Assembly (NCBI RefSeq): GCF_024679095.1
Contig: NC_066529.1
Span: 3,869,094 to 3,933,093, forward strand
Origin: Eriocheir sinensis
Lineage: Eukaryota > Arthropoda > Malacostraca > Decapoda > Varunidae
Reading direction: 5' to 3'
DNA length: 64,000 bases
Shown: positions 12,189 to 23,600 of the stretch, piece by piece
Layout: every line of letters starts with the position of its first letter
Numbering within the stretch: the first letter of the stretch is position 1
Position numbers and translations under genes: made by a program
The notes under the pieces: model-generated
Seen by the model: only the letters and a program-made list of their open reading frames with translations
Databases searched by the model: none
What the model was told of the DNA's origin: nothing

Positions 12189-12243
12189 CATAACCTAACC
12201 TTACCTTATCTATCCTTACCTAACCTAACCTAACCTGACCTAG
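12189..12243 (-). repeat. short degenerate (CCTAA)n, telomere-like tract
   Basis: Consecutive TAACC/CCTAA pentamers with a few substitutions. It is the reverse complement of the TTAGG pentamers in the satellite 750 bp upstream. It matches the general arthropod telomere unit at an interstitial position. Confidence 0.75.
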
Positions 12244-12640
12244 CTTTCAGGAAGGATGTTGGGTCATTATACCATTGTTTCCCTCTCGATATACTGATTA
12301 TCTGCGTCTTTTGTCTAGCTTTTGGTCATAGGTGTTTGTTCTCCCTCTGAAAGGCTCTGCTCTCGTGTTATCGCCTATACGCTACCTTGCCACATTTATG
12401 CTGAATATTAAAGGAAGTGGTTAGTTAATATAGTTTCCCCCCTCCGATATATTGTTACATGGCCTATTTGATCTAGTCCGTGGTCTGAACTCGAGGCATG
12501 AAGAGAAAACCGTCCATGTCATCTGGGTAGTAGAAAATGTGCTTCAAGGGGAACTTATAGGTAAGGGAGGGAAGGAATTAAAATCTGCCAGGGTCGGTTA
12601 TTCTCAAACGCTTCCACCTCACATCATCTATTTCCAAAGG
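12244..12640. other. unique spacer before the 148-bp satellite
   Basis: Unique sequence with a short open frame (12452-12649). No similarity recognised, and no splice-site support for an exon. Confidence 0.4.
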
Positions 12641-13689
12641 TCAAAATGAGGATTAATCGGGTTCTCATGAGTTTTTTTAGGTTCAGAGTAAAGAAGAAGG
12701 GTCAAACTACCAGCAGGGTCAAAAAAGTACCTATGGAAATACCCCAAACCCCTACGAAAGCCTGGTCAGATAAGTATGTGTTCTAGACCCAAAATGGAGA
12801 TTAATCGGTTCTCATGAGTTTTTTTAGGTTCAGAGTACAGAAGAAGGGTCAAACTACCAGCAGGGTCAAAAAAAGTACCTATGGAAATACCCCAAACCCC
12901 TACGAAAGCCTTGTCAGATAAGTATGTGTTCTTGACCCAAAATGGAGATTAATCGGGTTCTCATAAGTTTTTTTAGGTTCAGAGTAAAGAAGAAGGGTCA
13001 AACTACCAGCAGGGTCAAAAAAGTACATATGGAAATACCCCAAACCCCTACGAAAGCCTTGTCAGATAAGTATGTGTTCTAGACCCAAAATGGAGATTAA
13101 TCGGGTTCTCATGAGTTTTTTTTAGGTTCAGAGTACAGAAGAAGGGTCAAACTACCAGCAGGGTCAAAAAAAGTACCTATGGAAATACCCCAAACCCCTA
13201 CGAAAGCCTTGTCAGATAAGTATGTGTTCTAGACCCAAAATGGAGATTAATCGGGTTCTCATAAGTTTTTTTAGGTTCAGAGTAAAGAAGAAGGGTCAAA
13301 CTACCAGCAGGGTCAAAAAAGTACATATGGAAATACCCCAAACCCCTACGAAAGCCTTGTCAGATAAGTATGTGTTCTAGACCCAAAATGGAGATTAATC
13401 GGGTTCTCATGAGTTTTTTTAGGTTCAGAGTACAGAAGAAGGGTCAAACTACCAGCAGGGTCAAAAGAGTACCTATGGAAATACCCCAAACCCCTACGAA
13501 AGCCTTGTCAGATAAGTATGTGTTCTAGACCCAAAATGGAGATTAATCGGTTCTCATGAGTTTTTTTAGGTTCAGAGTAAAGAAGAAGGGTCAAACTACC
13601 AGCAGGATAAAAAAAGTACCTATGGAAATACCCCAAACCCTTACGAAAGTCTTGTCAGATATGTGTTCTAGGTCTAGGGAGCCGATCTG

Positions 13690-13690
<1 letters not shown>
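12640..13690 (+). repeat. 148-bp satellite array, seven copies
   Basis: ATTAATCGG anchors at 12652, 12800, 12948, 13096, 13246, 13394 and 13542 give a 148-bp period (one 150). Monomers share GGGTCAAACTACCAGCAGG and ACCCCAAACCCCTACGAAAG. Two monomer types alternate: ATGAG/ACAGAAG/CCTATGG (copies 2, 4, 6) and ATAAG/AAAGAAG/CATATGG (copies 3, 5), i.e. a 296-bp higher-order unit flanked by mixed copies 1 and 7. Short reading frames inside are by-products. Confidence 0.95.
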
Positions 13691-14358
<668 letters not shown>

Positions 14359-14359
14359 A

Positions 14360-15250
14360 GGATTATTAAAACAGTTTAAGCAAATCTAGTTTAACGTAAA
14401 CAGATGACCTTCAATATAAAACAGGGTATCAAAAATTTGACTCAGTCCTACAAGAATACGTATTGGTAATAAAAATAGGCAAAATCATATTCAAATATAA
14501 TAAATATTACTTTGTTTTGTTAATGCTAGACTATGTGTTTTGTGGCAAGCTGAGTTAACATGTAAAGTGATTTGTATGGGGTAACTAACTACTAATATAA
14601 TTTGAGTAAATCTACGGAAATACCTACTCAAATTTACTGTGTGGGTGAATCTACGTGACTTCCTGCAACAGTGGTTCCTAAACTTCTTTGAAATGGGTCT
14701 TTCCCTCCACGCCCTCTTGCATATTAACCCACGCTCTAGTTAGCAAAATAACATGTATTCCAAAAACAGAAATTCCAACTTTCCCCCCTTGGCACGCGCC
14801 CCCCTGGAAATTACTAACGCTCCCCAAGAAGGACGTGCCCCCCAGTTTAAGAACCAGTGGCCTACAAGGATTTGCAGCGTCATGGTGCTGTTCGAAGCTC
14901 CTCCCAATGTCACTTTCCAATGCTGAACAAAGTTAATCGAGAAAAAGAAATGCAAATGTGTTAACTAATATTATATCTTACTTACCATTACCACTACCCG
15001 CATTACCACTTACACTGCTACTGCATTCCATCACTGCGCTACGGTAGCCTTAGATTACTTTATTTCCTAGTACGTAACATAAATATATCTGAATGGTTTC
15101 CTGGGATGATAGGCAGACAATCGCTCTTACATTCTGGGAATCTTGTAGGAAGTTATGTCATTTACTATGAGGAAAATTACGGAAAAAATTGTAATACTCA
15201 AAAGAATGTCTCAATTCCTTGTTGGTGGAAACTTTCATTAATGTGTGTGT
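14360..15250. other. AT-rich region containing the hAT-like MITE
   Basis: Apart from the MITE (14669-14859) this is AT-rich unique sequence with no coding signal. A weak repeat of AATCTACG occurs at about 14,610 and 14,648. Confidence 0.4.
14669..14859 (+). mobile_element. 191-bp hAT-like MITE
   Basis: The ends CAGTGGTTCCTAAAC and (reverse complement of the right end) CACTGGTTCTTAAAC form a 15-bp terminal inverted repeat with two mismatches. Flanking 8-mers TCCTGCAA (14661-14668) and GCCTACAA (14860-14867) match at 6 of 8, as an aged 8-bp target duplication. The interior is C-rich. It encodes no transposase. Confidence 0.7.

Positions 15251-15252
<2 letters not shown>

Positions 15253-15317
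<65 letters not shown>
15253..15317. repeat. (GT)n microsatellite upstream of the gene
   Basis: About 32 GT dinucleotides, ending about 380 bp before the start codon. Confidence 0.95.
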
Positions 15318-15319
<2 letters not shown>

Positions 15320-15695
15320 AGAGGTGGAGGCTGGCCAGAGGGTGTTACATGTTTCAGCGCAACTTTCCGAAGAGCCGTGCCCGTTATCGCTTGTGGAGTG
15401 ATTAGGCTCCGGGAAAAGAGGATATCTATGGGAGGGGGGAGCGGAAGGTGAGGGAGAGGCAAAACAAGAATTCGGAAGCATCGCATAAGGAAGCGTCGAA
15501 GAGAGATAAGTCAAGGCGGCGGGAGGAAGTGCGGTGAAGCTCTGTTGAGTATCGCTTAGCCGAGGCACGACACTCGTCACGTAGCCTCCTGAAGACTTCG
15601 ACCTGTGGTGTCACGTAGCCTTGATTCCGTGTCTGTATTCACGATCTGCAGATTTATTTTCTTCCGTGTCGCTCTCTTCTGAAGCTTCGACCAGG
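15318..15695 (+). promoter_or_regulatory. presumptive 5' flank / 5' UTR of the stumps-like gene
   Basis: This purine-rich, moderately GC-rich stretch lies between a long GT microsatellite and the ATG at 15696. An in-frame TAG at 15582-15584 closes the reading frame upstream. A short local duplication (GTCACGTAGCC at about 15,575 and 15,610, each followed by GAAG.CTTCGACC) lies just before the start. I see no TATA box and cannot place the transcription start. Upstream non-coding exons are possible. Confidence 0.4.
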
Positions 15696-16218
15696 ATGCC
15701 ATTGGTGCTGACAGACAGGCGAAAGAGCGACACAGCTACAAATGGCAGGACTCAGCCCTTCCGCCAGCACATTGGTGGCCGATTTACCTCAGACCCGCAG
15801 GTGGCGCCCAGTATTCGTGTGACCCTGCCGCCCAAGCCTACTCTCCCGGCCGTTCCGCCCCGCCCCCGACGCGCCCCGACCGACTCCACTGTGGAGGAAA
15901 CAGATCGTTCAAACTGCTTCAGAATAAGGAGCACGAATATATGTGCATCTCCCACCACACTTCCAAGAAGTAAGGTGATGGGTGGGAGCTTCCACCGGGC
16001 ACCCAACCTGCCTCCGCCATCCCCGCCTCAGTTCCAGAGGAACAGGAGCACTTCGCTGTCTTTCGAGTGCTCATGGGAAACGGGAAAGCCACTCTGGAGA
16101 CAGAGAAGCAGGACCACAGCCAAAGATCCAAGTCTTGTCCCGCCGCCTCTTCCACCCAAGAAATGTCACCAGGTTCAGTCCTGCAGCCATCCCTTGCCTG
16201 CCACCGTCCCGGCCAAGG
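15696..16218 (+). CDS. stumps: stumps-like exon 1: proline-rich N-terminal region
   Basis: Encodes residues 1-174 plus one base of codon 175. Donor G|GTAAGG at 16219. The N-terminus is basic and Ser/Thr/Pro-rich, with several PxxP-type stretches ([34 protein letters not shown]) that look like SH3 ligands. It precedes the TIR-like domain. The joined codon with exon 2 is GAC (Asp), so phase 1 matches. Without splicing the frame ends at TGA 16230-16232. Confidence 0.8.
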
Positions 16219-16400
16219 GTAAGGAGGTGTGAGGCACAGAAAGAGGCCAGAGGAGAGACGACTAAAAAGAGTTCAATCTTCCAACGCAAATGAATGACCT
16301 GAAGAAAATAGATAAATGACTCACTAACTCCCACGTAAACTAAACACAGATGTGCCCGAAAAAAAAATTCCAATGACTCGTGAGTCGTGGCGTTTCTGTA

Positions 16401-16492
<92 letters not shown>

Positions 16493-16627
16493 TCAGTTCG
16501 CTCGCCTCACAACCGAGAGGTCCCGGGTTCGATTCTCGGGCGGAGTGAAGGTGGATGGGCAGTCTTCTTTAATCCATGACACCTGTCCACCCGCTAGTGA
16601 ATGAGTAACGGTGATTGTGTCCCCCCT

Positions 16628-16662
<35 letters not shown>

Positions 16663-17632
16663 GGTGTCAGCCGTACCCGGAGTCCGTCACTGATAAGCTT
16701 CGATCTCATTCGGGGAGGGCACTGGCTGCCGATCGCGAGTCTGTTGCGTGGTGAATAATTACACGTTCACTGATGTCTCCTTGTCCAAACAATTGATTTT
16801 TATAACATGAAATGGTAGTATCTCATTTTTTTATCATATGGTCTCCCATGCATTATCATAGGCCCTCCGACCATGGCATTGAGGAGCTCCTGTTATTTCT
16901 ATAGATATAATGATGGAGAGAAACAGTAGGTATTTCTCATAGCTTTTCATACATCTCTCAAACGCCCGGTATAATCTGTGAAATATTTCAAAGAGACTCC
17001 CCCCATGCATTGCTATAATACTATGATCATGGTATTGTGGAGTCAGTCATTATTTCTACGAATATTGTTAAAGAATATTAGTCTAAGGTTTGTGTCTGCC
17101 CTTTTCCGCCAGACGAGAGCGGGGAGGTTGACATCAGCATCCTGCACGCATCGGACGGCGACAAGTGGAAGAAGTATTTGTACGATGTGTTCACCCAGCT
17201 GGTGCCTGAGGAGGACCGAGCACGCAGCATCAGGTATGTAACAGAGGCACATACACAGACATAATACTATTCAGATTGACAGGAAGGCAGGGAGGTGAAG
17301 ACAGGGTAGGACACGCAGCCGCTGACGGACAACGAGGATGAAACGGGTAGACAGACAGACAAACAAACAGGCTGGAGAACACGCAAGCAGGCGGTACAAG
17401 GAAATACAACAGACTTAAAGATAGAATGAAGACAAGCAGACAAAGAGGCGAAAATAATATGGAAACATGTGCATAGAACCAAACACGTGGCATTTTGGAC
17501 GCAGAAGACAGAAACAGACATAGACAGAAGGAGAGGGACAGGAAAGAGGCTGGCAGGCAAACAGACGAGGAGAGGCAGCCAGATGCTTATGCCCGTTTTA
17601 CATACAGCTATACCCATCAAGACTGATTTTGC

Positions 17633-17687
<55 letters not shown>

Positions 17688-20600
17688 CCATTGTTTTCTT
17701 CCAGGGTCGAGGCCAGCAATGTTGAGGAAATCGAGGAGGACCTGGGGAGGCTGCAGGCTGCCAAGCTCACGGGGGCAAAACTACAGGTGAGCTTTGATTT
17801 AATCTTCAATATTTTGCAGTATTTGTATAAAATTGTATCAGCTGTCTGAGTCTTTAGCCCCATGTTCGATCCCAGCTTGGGCAGTCATAGCTCAGTTAAC
17901 CCAGCTACCATGTCTCCCTTTAGAGGTGGTCAAAAGATAAGTACTACCTGAGGAAACTTGGGGAAGATAAATTGTGGTAACTCGGATGTTCCACTAGCCG
18001 TGTGTCTTAACAGAATAAATTCTTACCCAGCACAGGCTCAAAGACTGTACTGATGGAGATGAATGCTGATACAATGCACACCTATAACGCTTGCCCCCAA
18101 CTTGAACCTTCATACAATTGTGTTTTTTCCTTGTTACTAAAATAACTTTGATGTTGCTCTATAAGCCACAGCAGCAGTTTACTTTCCTTCCTACTAAAAT
18201 TACCAAAAAATATCACTCCTTTTTTTGGAATCTATTCAACACGGTAAGTAATTTTCCCTGTTATTAAACGTGTTACAGATTTCACTCATTGTTGTTACAG
18301 GGCATAGCTTTAGTTTCCTTCTTACTAAACTTATGTACAGATGTGTCTATTGCCCTTGATCTATAATGAAAGTGTTCAGTTTCATGTTTCCGTCCACTAA
18401 ACGTTTTCCAGATCGTTATTATGTCGCCGTGTTTCCTGACGCACATAGCTGGCCATGGGAACAGCGAGCTGGGCCAGGTGTTCAGGCCAGAGAAGGTGTT
18501 GGCCTTGTTGTTGGGAGTGGATGACAGTCAGCTCAACATGGCTCATCTCTCAGGTATGTACTGCTGCAGCCCTCACTAAGAAATGCTCGGACACCACTAC
18601 TGCCAACTATATATCACTTGTTTTGTTAATCTATAATGTAACTAATTCAGATATTATATAATCCTTCAGGTATACCATTAGTTGACTTAAGATATAAAGA
18701 TGCATTGAGGTAGCACGCACACTACCTTACGTGATCTTATATTTCTTCCCTTTTGTCATCCTTTCTTCACTCCTTTCACACTTGTCTTTTTTTTTCTTCC
18801 TCCAACTCTTCCCTTCCCCTCCTTCCTCTACCTCCTAATTCTTAAGGTAATCATGTATGTATGTAAATGTATCATAATCCTCTGCCCTTTTCAGCTCTTT
18901 ATTCCTACAATGACTGGCACAAGCTCAAAGTCCGCAACATGGATCTCAGCTTCGTTTATGAGGTTTTGACTGAGGGCATCAAAATCCTCAACAACTGTGA
19001 GCTCTACTCCAAGTACCAGGACGAGAGGAACGCCAGGTTCAAGATCACTCCACGGAAGGTCACTGAAGTATGTTGTGGCTTGGTGCCTTGTTGTTTTTTA
19101 CACTATGTATGTACGTGACTTAGAACTTATGGATTTAGTAACTGTTTAAAATTTGTTTGTATTAGTTTGTTGATTGATGTGTAAAAGCTGAGTGTTTTTT
19201 TCTTCTTCATATTCTTCTTCTTCTTATTATTATTATTACTGTTTGGATTATAACATCTTCTTTGGTACAGATGCAGCAGCTGGTGCACCTCATGCTGAAT
19301 GACCCTGTGGGCTGCAAAAGAGACATTGAAGTGTTGATTGAAAACCCAAACAAACCCGTTGTCATTGTGGAGAGATTCAAGATGAGAAACCCTTACACAA
19401 TAGAGTTCAGAATGCCAGGTGAGCAGTACTTATAATGGACTATCATGGTTATCTTCAAATTCATTTCATCAAGGAACTTTTCATTAATACCAACTAATAA
19501 ATGTACTACTTTGTTTGTTAATTACTATACCATCTTATATTTTATTTGTTATGATATGTGACACCTTCCCTCAGATAATTTCATGGCCGGGTCGTCTCTC
19601 CTGCTGGTGACTGTGTTGGTGCAGAGGAAGGCTATTGGCTCCAGACAGCTGAAGTGTGAGAGCACCTTAGACTCCATGAGAGCTCTCTTGAACACCATCT
19701 CAAACCCAACACTTTTCATGTGTCAGGTATGTTTACGAGCGTTGCATTGTATCTACATCATCCAAACCTCGAATTTGCTCTCCAGTTTTTATTATATTAA
19801 AAGGATTCAGTTGTATATTAAAAGGATTCAGTTGTTGCAAGTTCTTTCCATATTTTTTTGTAACTATATTTGCCACTGATGTCCACACTGTCGGAGATGT
19901 CACCCCTCCAGTTACAACTCTTATCGGAGAAGTGCTCTCAAAAATTGACCAGACGGATGAAAATCAAATACTGATTGAACAAAGTTCGATTGAAATGTTT
20001 TAGATGTACGACATTCTATGAACATTCCTCACCCCAGTGTCTCAAAACACCTATTTTCTGATATGAGAACCGATTGGAAAAGTGTAAACAAACTGGTAAA
20101 CATACTCTAAAATGGTTTGGTTATTCTGTTCTCTTTGAGTAACCCACTTGGCTGCATTAATCCTTAGAGGGCAGCAGTATTTGAATAGTATCTCACCCCA
20201 CGATGAATTGTTTATACGTATATAGTCACTGCCGACCTCAGGACCACAGCATAAATATAGTTACGCCGCACAATGGATGTTTTAACTATCGTCTGTATAT
20301 AGATTCTACCGCAGTCTGGAAGTGTTGTTACATTTCTGCCATACAAAACCGACTGACTGAATTTTGGACTGTCTATCTATAGTTCCACTGCCATCTAAGG
20401 GTTAATACTGAAGCCTCTAAAGTTCATACTGCTGGAGACATAATTCCTACACTGTATTGCTATTCATGCTACTGAAGTGCAGACTGTTGGACATATAACC
20501 ACTTTGCTGCATTGGCATTTATGCTTTTAAAATCTACACTGTTAGATACTATATGATTACTTACTTGCATTGGCATTCAGGCTTCTGAAGTCTGCACTGT

Positions 20601-23600
20601 TAGATATAAGATTACTTTGCTTCTTCGTTACTTATACTGTAGAAGGCCATACTGTTAAAGATACAATTATTTGGCTACATTGAGAATATTTATGCTACTG
20701 AGACCATACTTTTAGAGATACTTTTGGTTGCAGGCGCTGAACATCAACCCAACAAGCAAAGAACTCGACCAGAAGCTGACTGAGATGGTGAGGACTCGTG
20801 TTCCCCTCAGCAACCTTGTGGAGCAGAAGACTGACAAGTGTAAGTCGCACTGTATTATTGCAAATCCATTATGTTCTTTATTAGGCACTCATGTAAAGGT
20901 TACTCTCTGGTAAGGCCATATTCCTTCAGTAATACACAAGGGCATAAGAAGACTACAAGAGGCCAGTTGGACTACATATGATTGCTCTTGAGAATTAGTT
21001 ATTTGCCAGTTCACTTCATCAGCTATAAATCAAATCATGTTAAAATATGTACTTTACTTCACCATTCATGCTGTCCAGAGTTATGGCTTCCTCCATAAAG
21101 GCTTTCTTAGTTATAAAATTATTTTCCTCTCCATTTAGGCTGTTCAGAGTTTCCTACCTGGGTACACTTTAGTGCCTTTTATGGCCTTGAACGGTTGACT
21201 TGGGCATTGCTGGAAATTCCTGGTGGTGAGGCAGCTCTCAACAGGCCCAACTCTCATGGCCACACCCCCTCTGTGCTGGCCTACCAGAAGGGCTTCCTCC
21301 ACCTGGCCCATGCCCTGGAGGATGCTGCCGTGAGTGGATGTCTTGTGTGTCTTGGGAGCTTCGACAATTAATCCTCAATACCTGTAGGCCTAACACAAGG
21401 AGTGACTAGAGCACCTATCATTTGAAGATTATTGTGTATGGAATTCATATCTAATTAAAAGGGAAAAATGTAATTTTCATAGTTTATAGGCTCAACTCTT
21501 TCTTTTGAATGTGATGTTGGGAGAACTCTTAATGCAAATGATGGTGTTGTTGTTTCTATACTTTGGGGATGATGCTTGCTGTGAATAGCATTGCATAATA
21601 TATTTTATGTATGTACTGCATAAGTTTCCTCTATTGCAGCTAATGTCTTCTTTGGCTGCAAAGCTGAACTATGAACCTGTCAATTACAAGAACTTAAGTA
21701 AGATTCAGAGCAGCACAAAGATTGCAGCAGAGACATACTCTTGTCTGCCTCCTCCTCGTCCAGTAAACTCTAGTTCATATGATTGCGTCCCATCACCTCA
21801 AGAAGTACCTTTCGAGAGATCATATGCAGAAATCCAGAAGCACATGCACATTTCTACGCAGTCTCCACAACTCACCCCATCTGTGGCTGAGACCAATGCA
21901 AGTTTACCTGAGCTTCCTCTGCTTTCTCCACCTCCTCCACCACCTCCTCCCCCATATTCCTGCCAGATGTCTGAGCTTCCTCCACTTCCTCCACCACCTT
22001 TCTCTTCAAATTCCTGCGAGACACAGCCTCCAGCTACCTCAGCAGCAGCCCCAGAGCAGCCTCACAAAGAAAGGAAAGACTGGAGATACCTAGAAATGAA
22101 GGTGGCACAAGACTACAAGGACAGCACTACTTATGGTAAGGATGTATCTGTTGTTGATGTTACACAAAATGCTTATAACTGTCCAGAGTACCATAAAACA
22201 GGAATCTTGTAAAGTTAATATAGACAGTTCTGGGAAACCAAAGTAACACTTGATCCCGAGGTAACTCCTGACCTCACAAAGAAATCTACTATTTTGTCAT
22301 CTTAATATTTTTAATCTTATATTTCCTCTCCTGATAAAAACAGTAGTGGTGTAGGTGTTATAAATACAGAGTAATATTACATCTCTTATAAACATTTATT
22401 TTCTGCAGAATACAGTGAGGATGTGTACACACTTGTGGCAGCTTGGCTAGAGAAGACAGACATCAAGGCATTTGTTGAAGAGCATCAGGAAAAAATTGGC
22501 GAAGTTAAAAGTAGATTGGATCTCAATAATACAAAAGAAGAAAACCTTTATGTTGGTTAGTACTGACGCATGTTGTTTATTCATGTGTGACCCTGTATAA
22601 CCATGCTGTACTATCTCTGGATGTGATCTTAGTAAATGACCTGTGCATAACTTTTTTGCAGATAACAGTAAATTGATTATGTTTATCAAGACAGTGTTGT
22701 ATTTGACACATTGTTATCAGCTTTAATACTTTCTCCTATGACTTTTATGTTGTAATTTTATACTAGTTTGGTAAATCTATCACAACGATGAAGTACAGAA
22801 AAGACCGGGCTTGGAAATTTTTACAACTTTTCTTTTTCTTAGAGAAGGTCAAGTCTTTATACTTGCTCTTTATACTATACATGTTTATGCTTCCTAAAAC
22901 CCAAGAGAGCTAGACATGCATGGTGCTGTTGAAGAGTAGTGTGGATGGTGTGTGGTGGCTGGGGCTTGGGTTCCTTTGCTTCTCAGATTAATGCTTTTGT
23001 CTCACAGTTTTACTCCAGATCTTGTGCAGCAAAAGTTTGATTCTTATGCTTTTATAGATGAAAAATGTATGGTGCATACAAATTGATGTGTAGTGACTGA
23101 CCCGCCTGATGTGGAAAACCTCCCTAACTCACTTTGCCAGTGGGGTACCTCTTTGGGCGACTGGTTAAGGAGTGGCTTTCCCATCTCGCCATTTGCAGGT
23201 TTGATCCCCTGCGCTGGTAAAACCCTTTCTAGGTCTGGATTAATTTCTCGTGTTTTGTGACGTGCAGAGGTTGTGTGGGTGGATGGTAAAAGGGAATTCA
23301 GTGGTGTAAGGGATGACACAACAATTTTACATGGTTGTTACATGACACTATAAAGTTATTGTTGTTCTGCAGAGACAGAGTCAGTAGTTACACCTGGGGA
23401 GGCACAAGAGACACAGGCAGATGAGGCAGGTGAGGTGTCCAGTCTAAAGAAGCAAGAGAACATGGTGGAGCAGTTTTTCACCCTGATAAGAGGTAGGCTG
23501 TTACAGAGGATATGAAAGGACTCAAAATTGTGGCTTATATGTTCCAACAAAACCACTTTTAAAACATAAGTATCGTAGCTTTGAGACATCTACATCAACT

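Noticed and set aside
15621..15695. Upstream extension of exon 1 from a TTG codon
   Set aside because: TTG is not a usual start in this setting. The first in-frame ATG after the TAG at 15582 is 15696, with a good context.
16491..16560. tRNA gene
   Set aside because: Only the B-box half is tRNA-like. The A-box side is replaced by a TA repeat and no acceptor stem pairs, so a SINE is more likely.
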